A DNA stretch of 64,000 nucleotides from Macrostomum hystrix. Taxonomy: Eukaryota; Platyhelminthes; Macrostomidae. The DNA is taken from the NCBI GenBank assembly GCA_950097015.1, contig CATNEN010000025.1, forward strand, positions 8,544,501 through 8,608,500. Direction: 5' to 3'. Under the pieces are notes generated by a model. That model did no database searches. It worked only from the letters and a program-made list of their open reading frames with translations, and was not told the DNA's origin. This document shows, piece after piece, positions 35,636-44,846 of the stretch; position 1 is the stretch's first letter, and each line of letters opens with the position of its first letter. The position numbers and the translations under genes were made by a program.

Positions 35636-38600
35636 ATGTCAGACAAAGCCGCGTCAATAGCTTTGAGCAGTCGCTTGCATTCGGCCGCTTTGACATTGTC
35701 CGCCAAGAGTCTGGCGATAGTGTACCGACCCGAATACAATATCAACTTTGGCGGCCTAGAGAAAGTTCACCCGTTCGATACAGGCAAGTGGGGCCGGATT
35801 GCCGGCTTCCTAGTAGAGGCCGGCCTGGTGTCTATGGCAGACTTTGTGCAGCCAGCTGAGGCCGAGATCGAGGATCTGCTGCGGGTGCACACGAGAAACT
35901 ACCTGGACTCACTGACCGTGAGCAGCTGAGCCCCTGGACTGAGAGGGCCACCCAAATATATTGCCAGAGTGGGGGAGGTTGTCAGAGTGAGATGGAGGTT
36001 GCCAGAGTGAGAGGGAGGTTGCCAGAGGGTGGTTGGCAGAGTGAGGGGAGGTTGGCAGAGTGAGATGGAGGTTGCCAGAGTGAGAGAGAGGTTGCCAGAG
36101 GGTGGTTGGCAGAGGGAGGTTGGCAGAGTGAGATGGAGGTTGCCAGAGTGAGAGGGAGGTTGCCAGAGGGTGGTTGGCAGAGGGAGGTTGGCAGAGTGAG
36201 GGAAGGTTGGCAGAGTGAGAGGGAGGTTAGCAGAGTGAGAGGGAGGTTGGCAGAGTGAGAGGGAGGTTGGCAGAGTGAGAGGGAGGTTAGCAGAGTGAGA
36301 TGGAGGTTGGCAGAGTGAGGGGAGTTTGGCAGAGTGAGGGAGGCTGGCAAAGTGAGGGAGGCTGGCAGAGTGAGGGATGTTGGCAGAGTGAGGGGAGGTT
36401 GGCAGAGTGAGGGGAGGTTGGCAGAGTGAGGGGAGGTTGGCAGAGTGAGATGGAGGTTAGCAGAGTGAGATGGAGGTTGGCAGAGTGAGAGGGAGGTTGC
36501 CAGAGTGAGGGGAGTTCGGCAGAGTGAGGGAGGCTGGCAGAGTGAGGGATGTTGGCAGAGTGAGGGGAGGTTGGCAGAGTGAGAGGGAGGCTGCCAGAGT
36601 GAGGGTAGTTTGGTAGAGTGAGGGAGGTTGGCATAGTGAGGGAGGCTGGCAGAGTGAGGGAGGCTGGCAGAGTGAGGGGAGTTTGGCAGAGTGAGGGAGG
36701 CTGGCAGAGTGATGGAGGTTGGTAGAGTGAGGGAGGTTGGCAGAGTGAGGTAGGCTGGCAGAGTGAGGGTGGTTGGCAGAGTGAGGGAGGCTGGCAGAGT
36801 GAGGGAGGTTGGCAGAGTGAGGGAGGTTGGCAGAGTGAGGGAGGCTGGCAGAGTGAGGGAGGTTGGCAGAGTGAGGGAGGTTGGCAGAGTGAGCGAGGTT
36901 GGCAGAGTGAGGGAGGCTGGCAGAGTGAGGGAGGTTGGCAGAGTGAGGGAGGTTGGCAGAGTGAGGGAGGCTGGCAGAGTGAGGGAGGTTGGCAGAGTGA
37001 GGGAGGCTGGCAGAGTGAGGTTCAGTTATGTTTGGTCGAAGCAGATTATTCGTAGCGGAAGATGTCCAGCAACTAAAACATTCGCTGCACAATCTGGATG
37101 AAGGGATTTAGAAGCCGGATTCTGAAAATGATCTTAGGATTCAAGGATGCGCTCCGAGGAAATCTCTAGAAAGACTTGATTCTCAAAATATAATGCTTCG
37201 TCAGAACAGCGCAGTTGTTGCCAGGGTGGCCGAAGTGCCTATGGTCGCCTCTCTGCCGAATTCTCTGATCCAAGAAAAGCTTTTGAAGCCGTTCCGATTC
37301 CAGACCGGTGGCACTGTGCTGGTGAGTCCGATTGAAAAACTGGGGAATCTTGAGCACACTGTAGTTTGAGTCCATTGCCCGAGCGGTCACCAACAGATAG
37401 ATTTTGTGACAGCCTCTAATGTCTGTGGCCCAAATAAACGGGGTAACTATAGATTTTATTGCATTGTAGGATAGGATAACTTTAATAAGACAGCTATAAT
37501 AAGATAGATAGCAATAATAAGAATAAAGCAAGCACTGACTGTTTCCTGTCTTCGCTAGTCTTCGTCTCCTGCAGGCTGCCCCGAACATTTTTGGTTTCCA
37601 TAGGAACGAGCTTAAAAGCTCGGCGACCGTTGGTTGAAATTATCTCAAAGGATTCCATGGAAAGCTTACGAAGCCATTCGCGTCCTCGTAGTCCGAAGTG
37701 AAGCGCGATGAGAAAGTAGACTTCGTGCTGTAGTTTTGTGGGAGTGGTAGCTCGTACGATCGAAGTTGTATCGTAGTTTTTCTAGATCGCACGTTTCAAT
37801 CGACAAACTGACGTACGGCGCCTTCACAAAAAGGCTTGCAGTGACTCGGAGCTGTTTGCCTTTGTGAATCGCTCATCAGCGATTATGTTGATCCCATTTG
37901 CAGTGACTCGGAGCTGTTTGCCTTTGTGAATCGCTCATCAGCGATTATGTTGATCCCACGATTGCGCAGAAGGTAGCGAAAAAGGCCGGCTCTGGCCGTG
38001 ATGAGCGTAGCAGGTGCATACAACGAGCCGTCCAGCTTCCGAATGAACGCATAGAAAATGCGTAAGGCCACAGCCAACTGTTCTACCTCGGCAGTAGCCA
38101 AAACACAGGCAACACCCTTCGCTTGCAAGACTTCACCAAACTTACGGACAGCCCAGTCCTCCTGCCTCATAGCTGATTTCGGCAAATTCTCCATTTCAAG
38201 TTGGTTCAGCTGTTCAGTCATTGCCCCAATCGTCGGATCATCTTCTTGAAAAAAATCGTGAATAGCCGCAAGAGCCGCCTGATCATATCGTCCACATCGA
38301 GTATCATGGCGTCCATATCCTTTTCACGATCCATGCGATCCTTTATTTCGTATAAAGTAGAACCAGTCACATCACCTTGCGACATGTGAATCAACCCTAA
38401 TGGGTACGGACAAGACATGCCTCTGCCAAAGGTTTTATACGATTATCACAGCTTAATCTATTCTCAGTGTGCCAGTTTTCTGTCACTTTCTTCCAACTAA
38501 TCTGGACAAGAAAACTTCGCCCATAGAAAACTTCGCCCATCGTTCGTTCTGATTGGTGACCACTAACGTGATTATTTTTAGAAGCACGCTTTCGGACATA

Positions 38601-41600
38601 ATACAATGCCAAAGAAGACTGGCTATTTCTGCTATATTTCTTTCTTTCGCATAGCCGGTCTTCTTTACATCATTGGTAGACACACTGGGTGAATCTTTAG
38701 CACACTGTAGCTTGAGTCCATTGGTAGACACACTGGGTGAATCTTGAGCACACTGTAGTTTGAGTCCATTGGTAGACACACTGGGTGAATCTTGAGCACA
38801 CTGTAGTTTGAGTCCATTGGTAGACACACTGGGTGAATCTTGAGCACACTGTAGTTTGAGTCCATTGGTAGACACACTGGGTGAATCTTGAGCACACTGT
38901 AGTTTGAGTCCATTGGTAGACACACTGGGTGAATCTTGAGCACACTGTAGTTTGAGTCCATTGGTAGACACACTGGGTGAATCTTGAGCACACTGTAGTT
39001 TGAGTCCATTGGTAGACACATTCGGAGTAAATGGACTCAGTGATGCTGTATTATTTCAAAAGTTCTAACTTCAGCTTCAAACTGACAGGCAGCAAGGCTG
39101 GCCTTGGACCGTGGTTGGGCCATAAACATCGGCGGCGGTTTTCATCACTGCAGCTCAGACAGAGGCGGCGGCTTCTGCGCCTACGCCGACATCAGCCTGG
39201 CTGTGCGGCTCCTCTCGCAGCCGGCCTCGAATTTTGAAGCTACTAGACGAGTCATGATAGTCGATCTGGACGCCCACCAGGGGAATGGATATGCCAGAGA
39301 CTTTGCTGGAGACGCCAATGTGTTCATCCTAGACGCCTTCAATGCCGAAATCTATCCGGGAGACCGGGAGGCTGCTGGTACAGTCTAGTGCAGTCTTCCC
39401 ATGGTACAGATTAGGAGACAGATGAGTAGATAGATGAGTAGACAGATGAGGTTGCTGAGGAGACAGCTGAGGGAGCTGATGAGACAGCTGAGGGAGCTGA
39501 GGAGACAGCTGTGGGAGCTGATGAGACAGCTGAGGGAGCTGATGAGACAGCTGAGGGAGCTGATGAGACAGCTGAGAGACCTGATGAGACAGCTGAGAGA
39601 CCTGATGAGACAGCTGAGGGACCTGATGAGACACCTGAGGGAGCTGATGAGGGAGCTGAGGATACAGTTAAGGGAGCTGATAAGACATCTGAGGGAGCTA
39701 AGGAGGGAGCTGAGGGAGCTGATGAGACAGCTGAGGTAGCTGATAAGACATCTGAGGGAGCTAAGGAGACAGCTGAGGGAGCTGATGAGACAGCTGAGGG
39801 AGCTGATAAGACATCTGAGGGAGCTAAGGAGGGAGCTGAGGGAGCTGATGAGACAGCTGAGGGAGCTGATAAGACATCTGAGGGAGCTAAGGAGACAGCT
39901 GAGGGAGCTGATGAGACAGCTGAGGTAGCTGATGAGACAGCTGAGGGACCTAAGGAGACAGCTGAGGGAGTTGGGTGTAGCAAACCCGCTGATGGAGTGG
40001 TTGAACTCATTATTATAAAATCCTAGAGTCGATCTCGCACAAGCTTGAGCTGGTGTCGGGCATCAGCAACGAGCCCTATTTGTCGGCGGTGTCGCAGGCA
40101 CTGTCAACGTCCCTGTCAGAATTCGCATCGCCGAATCTGGTGATTTACAACGCGGGCACAGATATTATGGAGGGCGACCCGCTTGGCCAAATGTGCATCA
40201 GTCCCCAGGTCAGTTGGACTTTGTTTGCCGTAAATTTATCCAAATTTTCTGTCTCGGTGTCGCCATATTTTTGCTAGCTTATGATTTGCCTTCGGATTGT
40301 CCAACACGCTTTTTTAACAATAAACCCTCAGTTCTTCAGGCTATAAACCCTCAGTTCTTCAGGCTATAAACCCTCAGTTCTTCAGGCTATAAACCCTCAG
40401 TTCTTCAGGCTATAAACCCTCAGTTCTTCAGGCTATAAACCCTCAGTTCTTCAGGCTATAAACCCTCAGTTCTTCAGGCTATAAACCCTCAGTTCTTCAG
40501 GCTATAAACCCTCAGTTCTTCAGACTATAAACCCTCAGTTCTTCAGACTATAAACCCTCAGTTCTTCAGGCTATAAACCCTCAGTTCTTCAGGCTATAAA
40601 CCCTCAGTTCTTCAGGCTATAAACCCTCAGTTCTTCAGACTATAAACCCTCAGTTCTTCAGACTATAAACCCCCAGTTCTTCAGGCTATAAACCCTCAGT
40701 TCTTCAGACTATAAACCCTCAGTTCTTCAGGCTATAAACCCTCAGTTCTTCAGACTATAAACCCTCAGTTCTTCAGGCTATAAACCCTCAGTTCTTCAGG
40801 CTATAAACCCTCAGTTCTTCAGGCTATAAACCCTCAGTTCTTCAGACTATAAACCCTCAGTTCTTCAGACTATAAACCCTCAGTTCTTCAGGCTATAAAC
40901 CCTCAGTTCTTCCGACTATAAACCCTCAGTTCTTCAGACTATAAACCCTCGGTTCTTCAGACTATAAACCCTCAGTTCTTCAGGCTATAAACCCTCAGTT
41001 CTTCAGACTATAAACCCTCAGTTCTTCAGGCTATAAACCCTCAGTTCTTCAGACTATAAACCCTCAGTTCTTCAGGCTATAAACCCTCAGTTCTTCAGGC
41101 TATAAACCCTCGGTTCTTCAGGCTATAAACCCTCAGTTCTTCAGACTATAAACCCTCGGTTCTTCAGACTATAAACCTCAGTTCTTCAGGCTATAAACCC
41201 TCAGTTCTTCAGGTTATAAACCCTCAGTTCTTTTGGATATAAACACTTAGTTCTTCAGACTATAAACCCTCAGTTCTTCAGGCTATAAACCCTCAGTTCT
41301 TCGGGCTATAAACCCTCAGTTCTTCAGGCTATAAACCCTCAGTTCTTCAGGCTATAAACCCTCAGTTCTTCAGGCTATAAACCCTCAGTTCTTCAGGCTA
41401 TAAACCCTCAGTTCTTCAGGCTATAAACCCTCAGTTCTTCGGGCTATAAACCCTCAGTTCTTCAGACTATAAACCTCAGTTCTTCATACTATGAACCCTC
41501 AGTTCTTCAGGCTATAAACCCTTAGTTCTTCAGGCTATAAACCCTCGGTTCTTCAGACTATAAACCCTCAGTTCTTCAGGCTATAAACCCTCGGTTCTTC

Positions 41601-41840
41601 AGACTATAAACCCTCAGTTCTTCAGACTATAAACCTCATAAAACTGGAAATTATCATAAAAAATCGCATTGCCAGGGTATTATCGACCGCGACCAGTTGG
41701 TCTTTGAAGCCTGCAGATCGCGTCGCATCCCTGTTGCTATGGTTACCAGTGGCGGCTATCAGCTTAGCAACGCGCGAGTGATTGCTGATTCGATACTGAA
41801 CCTGCACGCCAAGAACCTGATTGGCGGGCTGGTGGATTAG
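35636..41840 (+). CDS. HDAC11: Histone deacetylase 11 (class IV), five exons
   Basis: Exons are 35636-35917, 37205-37321, 39089-39377, 40027-40208 and 41676-41840, with phases 0, 0, 1 and 0. The joined frame is 1035 nt, giving 344 residues (human 347). It shows the HDAC11 start YRPEYNINFGGLEKVHPFDT, the tandem His charge relay GGGFHHCSSDRGGGFC, zinc ligands in VDLDAHQGNG and YNAGTDIMEGDPLG, and the catalytic Tyr in TSGGYQ. HDAC11 removes acyl (especially long-chain) groups from lysines. All catalytic residues are intact, so the enzyme should be active. Every intron is filled by a tandem array, and intron 2 also carries an antisense transposon-derived fragment. Coding is about 1 kb out of 6.2 kb. 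Confidence 0.97.
35965..37020. repeat. About 18-bp minisatellite in HDAC11 intron 1
   Basis: The unit is about ggttggcagagtgaggga, with variants of 18-20 bp (gagatgga, gagaggga, ggctggca). The same family occurs at 42722-43220, outside HDAC11. The 3' part is the most regular. Confidence 0.95.
37500..38310 (-). pseudogene. Antisense Crypton/ZMYM-like tyrosine-recombinase fragment in HDAC11 intron 2
   Basis: Two minus-strand blocks match the DUF3504-type domain of Cryptons and the domesticated ZMYM/QRICH1 proteins. Upstream block (about 38300-37883): DWAVRKFGEVLQAKG, FYAFIRKLDGSLYAPATLIT, RAGLFRYLL, NIIADERFTKAN. Downstream block (about 37770-37520): TPTKLQHEVYFLIALHFGLR followed by GREWLRKL. 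Between them lie a 62-bp duplication and an in-frame stop or possible intron. No full catalytic core can be traced. It is most likely a broken element copy, though a spliced gene nested in the intron cannot be excluded. Confidence 0.65.
37838..37961. repeat. 62-bp direct tandem duplication
   Basis: The block beginning gcagtgactcggagctgttt and ending atgttgatcccat occurs twice head to tail (37838 and 37900). It lies at the end of the antisense recombinase block and, not being a multiple of 3, shifts its frame. Confidence 0.9.
38670..39020. repeat. 48-bp minisatellite in HDAC11 intron 2, about 7 units
   Basis: The unit is gagcacactgtagtttgagt, ccattggtagacacactggg and tgaatctt. A single related copy (cttgagcacactgtagtttg) sits 1.3 kb away at about 37348, a possible seed or relocated unit. 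Confidence 0.95.
39405..39975. repeat. 21-bp minisatellite in HDAC11 intron 3, about 27 units
   Basis: The unit is gagacagctgagggagctgat, with aaggaggga and aagacatct variants arranged in higher-order blocks. The 21-bp period keeps frames open on both strands, but it lies between the exon 3 donor (39378) and exon 4 acceptor. Confidence 0.95.
40310..41640. repeat. 23-bp minisatellite in HDAC11 intron 4, about 57 units
   Basis: The unit is ctataaaccctcagttcttc followed by agg or aga. The ggcta/gacta alternation and rarer ggttctt variants are interspersed. One patch at about 41220 is diverged (ttttggatataaacactt). Confidence 0.97.
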
Positions 41841-41914
41841 CCATAGACATTGAATTATCCATGGACATAACTTTATTTGCGCTGTGTAGCTATTTTTTAT
41901 CTGGAAAAAAGTTT

Positions 41915-41920
41915 AATAAA
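41915..41920 (+). terminator. Poly(A) signal AATAAA of HDAC11
   Basis: Canonical hexamer 75 bases after the HDAC11 stop. Confidence 0.65.
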
Positions 41921-42305
41921 TTTTCCTACAATATTCTAGCATATATAGCCAAATTATGAGTTTTATAGAATCGTTAAATCTTTTTTCTGTAATAACAATT
42001 AGCAACGATGGTAGTTGTCTAAAAGCATGACAAAATAGTCTAGGATGATTTATTCTTGAGCTTTTTTGCTCAGATCCTCATTTTCAAGTTTCCACACTCC
42101 CAGATGCTCATTAATTAGGTTCTACCCTCTCAGAAGATCAATTTTAGGTTCAAACCTCCAGATCCTTATTGTTAAGTTTTTTACCAACCTTTTTTTCTAG
42201 ATTAAATACTTTTATAGTCGTCATATCCTTTACAGCTACTGATACTCGAATCTTATAAGTAGTGCGTTCGCAAATCTTAAGTCGAAATGCAAATAAACTA
42301 AACAA

Positions 42306-42701
42306 ATGAGCAACGATCAGCAGCCGGAGCAGCAGCGGCAGCAGCGACACCAGCAGGAGCTGGCCTGCGTCTGTCACTGGTTCAGCCACTGGCAGGCCTC
42401 CGAGAAGGCTGAGTTCCTCACCGACCTGGTCTTGGCGGCTGCGCCTTCGGCTCTGTGCCAATCGGACGAAGGCCTGCTATTAGTTTGCAACCGGCTTAGC
42501 TTAGCTGGTAGCCAATCATCTCCAAGCTTGTTTCGCTGCCAGCTACGCCTGTTTCGTGATTGGTTCGCCGAATGGCCAGCCAATCAGCGCAATCTGTTGG
42601 CTGTCCAATTGGAGGAGTTGGATCCGGCGTTTGCCTCCGAATTTTATAGACGATTGGCGGCTACAGCGAATGCTGGCGGTCCAGGAACTGGACTCGGATG
42701 A
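42306..42701 (+). CDS. C14orf119: C14orf119-like protein (DUF4508), single exon
   Basis: 131 residues. After a Gln-rich start the protein reads CVCHWFSHWQASEKAEFLTD, then SPSLFRCQLRLFRDWFAEWP and LEELDPAFASEFYRRLAATA. This follows the human C14orf119 pattern (CILHWFANW, SIFECQLHLWDQWFRGW, FYQAVAATAG) along its whole length. The family is small, cytosolic or mitochondrial, and of unknown function. The gene begins only 465 bases after the HDAC11 stop, on the same strand. A minisatellite starts about 20 bases after its stop, so the array is probably in its 3' UTR. No intron interrupts it. Confidence 0.85.
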   Translation: MSNDQQPEQQRQQRHQQELACVCHWFSHWQASEKAEFLTDLVLAAAPSALCQSDEGLLLVCNRLSLAGSQSSPSLFRCQLRLFRDWFAEWPANQRNLLAVQLEELDPAFASEFYRRLAATANAGGPGTGLG

Positions 42702-42721
42702 GAACCGCTGCGCCACACTCA

Positions 42722-43220
42722 GGAGAGTGAGAGGGGTTAGGCAGAGTGAGGGAGGTTGGCAGAGTGAGAGGGAGGTTGGCAGAGTGAGAGGGAGGGTTGG
42801 CAGTGTGAGATGGAGGTTGGCAGAGTGAGGGAGGTTGGCAGTGTGAGATGGAGGTTGGCAGTGTGAGAGGGAGGTTGGCAGTGTGAGAGGGAGGCTGGCA
42901 GTGTGAGATGGAGGCTGGCAGTGTGAGAGGGAGGCTGGTAGAGTGAGAGGGAGGTTGGCAGAGTGAGAGTGAGGTTGGCAGTGTGAGAGGGAGGCTGGTA
43001 GAGTGAGAGGGAGGTTGGCAGAGTGAGAGTGAGGTTGGCAGTGTGAGAGGGAGGCTGGCAGTGTGAGATGGAGGCTGGCAGTGTGAGAGGGAGGCTGGTA
43101 GAGTGAGAGGGAGGTTGGCAGAGTGAGAGTGAGGTTGGCAGTGTGAGAGGGAGGTTGGCAGAGTGAGAGGGAGGCTGGTAGAGTGAGAGGGAGGTTGGCA
43201 GAGTGAGAGTGAGGTTGGCA
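42722..43220. repeat. About 20-bp minisatellite after the C14orf119-like gene
   Basis: The unit is ggaggttggcagagtgagag, with cagtgtgag, ggctgg and gatgg variants in block patterns. It is clearly the same family as HDAC11 intron 1 (35965-37020). Confidence 0.95.
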
Positions 43221-43224
43221 CGGT

Positions 43225-43770
43225 TTGACAGTTTGCAGTATATTTTATTTCCGTGTTGTGATTGGGCTAGTTAATGCTTCCCTTTAATCTAATTATGATA
43301 GTTTGATGATAATGATAGCGTCCTAAAAAGTGACATTTAGTTTTTTACGCATTTCCTAAATTAAACCCTCTTCAATTACCCAGTTACAAAATATCTGATT
43401 TAGGTAAGTCGCCAAATAAGTATGAAAATCTTCACTGTTTATGTTGTCGCATTGTGAATGTGTAAATTGAATCCATTATTCGTTTAGCTTTTTTGTAAAA
43501 TTGAACTAATGCATTAGTTTTAAGCAAAGCATGTACTTGAATTGTCGCATTTCAGTGTCCTTGTGTCGATGATGAAAAACTCTTCCGAATGTATCTGTAT
43601 TTAACTCGGAAAAAATATACGCGTGATTCATATTAAATTCAATGAAACTCTGAAATTTAAATTTGATTTCTGTTTAGAAAACAGTTTTTTTGCTTATGTT
43701 CTGTTCTGGTTGTTCTGGTTATGTCTAAACAAAAATAGTAATAATAATAATTGATTACACCATCTGAAGA
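43225..43770. other. AT-rich intergenic
   Basis: No gene recognised. A short (ata)n tract precedes the SINE at 43775. Confidence 0.4.
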
Positions 43771-43774
43771 CTGC

Positions 43775-43970
43775 GTACGGCTGTTCAGTCCATGGACTGG
43801 GGGGACGCCACGCACACCCTAAATGTCTCCAGCTAATGCTGGTTACCCACTTAACAGCTGATTGAACTGAAGCTATTAAGTGTTAAGAGTTAAGTGTCTT
43901 GCTAAAAGGACACAAATTGTTCCAGTGGAGTCCGGAATCGACCTTCAAGTCGTGGTTTTGTCTGAACTGG
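43775..43970 (-). mobile_element. SINE family A copy
   Basis: This contains cagtccatggactgggggga, the ttaacagctg and aaaggacacaaattgttcca segments and part of the tRNA-like head. It is antisense, like the copies at 28.4 and 59.3 kb. Confidence 0.65.
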
Positions 43971-44215
43971 TAATTGATTGGATGAGGCCATGGTACTCTA
44001 GGTGTAAACCGAATGCAAATTATCCCTCGCAAAAGCCAATAGGAACTTTAGAAATCACTTCTAAATTGATCATGTCGATAAAGTTCTATTTTGTGCCAAT
44101 GAATGCAATGTGCCAGTCGACCAGAAAACTAAAATCACATCTGTAACCATACAATGCGTAGTATAACATTGCTATTGCTTATATACTGAAACATCTAACT
44201 GCGAGTACATAACAA

Positions 44216-44445
44216 CGGCTGGTGCCTAGTTGTTAGATCATCTGAATCACGATTTCCGACTCTACTGAAACAAACAGTGTCCTTTAGCCAAGACACTTAA
44301 CTCTGTATTGCTTCAGTTAATCCAGCTGTTAAATGGGTGTGTCGGGCCCAGTCCATGGACTGAACAGCCGTACGCAGAGGCGCCGCGCAATAGCTGCAGC
44401 TGTGCTGTTGACTGCACATCTGGCCTGATTGTGTAATGAATAACT
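44216..44445 (+). mobile_element. SINE family A copy, sense, longest body
   Basis: A tRNA-like head (ggtgcctagttgttagatca) is followed by the body, the palindrome cagtccatggactg, and a 3' part cgcgcaatagctgcagctgt then tgcacatctggcctgat. This shows the full order of the family. Confidence 0.65.
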
Positions 44446-44446
44446 C

Positions 44447-44846
44447 ATATTATGACTTATTAAGCAAGGCAGGCAAAAAAGTGAGCACTTCTTAGCTCTA
44501 TCGTGATGTGAAGAAGTCGGAGAGGCACAAATATATAAGACGCAAAAATAATCAATATATGCTCAGATTGTTACGAGCTACAACCGTTACCATTTTCCAA
44601 TCAATCGATCAATCAGTCAAGATTTTACTGCCTTGAGTGCGTTAATTTTCGCTCTTCGTTTTCTTTTAGGTGTCCATGCTTTATTTAGATATGACGAAGT
44701 ATGCGTAGTATGCTGTCTTCGACGGCGATTCCGCGGAAAAACCGTCTAAACCGTTTTATAATCCGAAAAAAAACTAAAACTTGAAATACCGCCAACCGGT
44801 TTGACATCAGAAATAAGGATAGAGGATTGGTTCTGAAAAAACATTC
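44447..44846. other. Presumed promoter region of orphan gene 1
   Basis: No TATA box or other element recognised, and no other coding exon. Confidence 0.3.

Noticed and set aside
40310-41640. CRISPR-like regular repeats (also elsewhere)
   Set aside because: Repeats are head to tail with no unique spacers, no cas genes, and the genome is eukaryotic; they are minisatellites.
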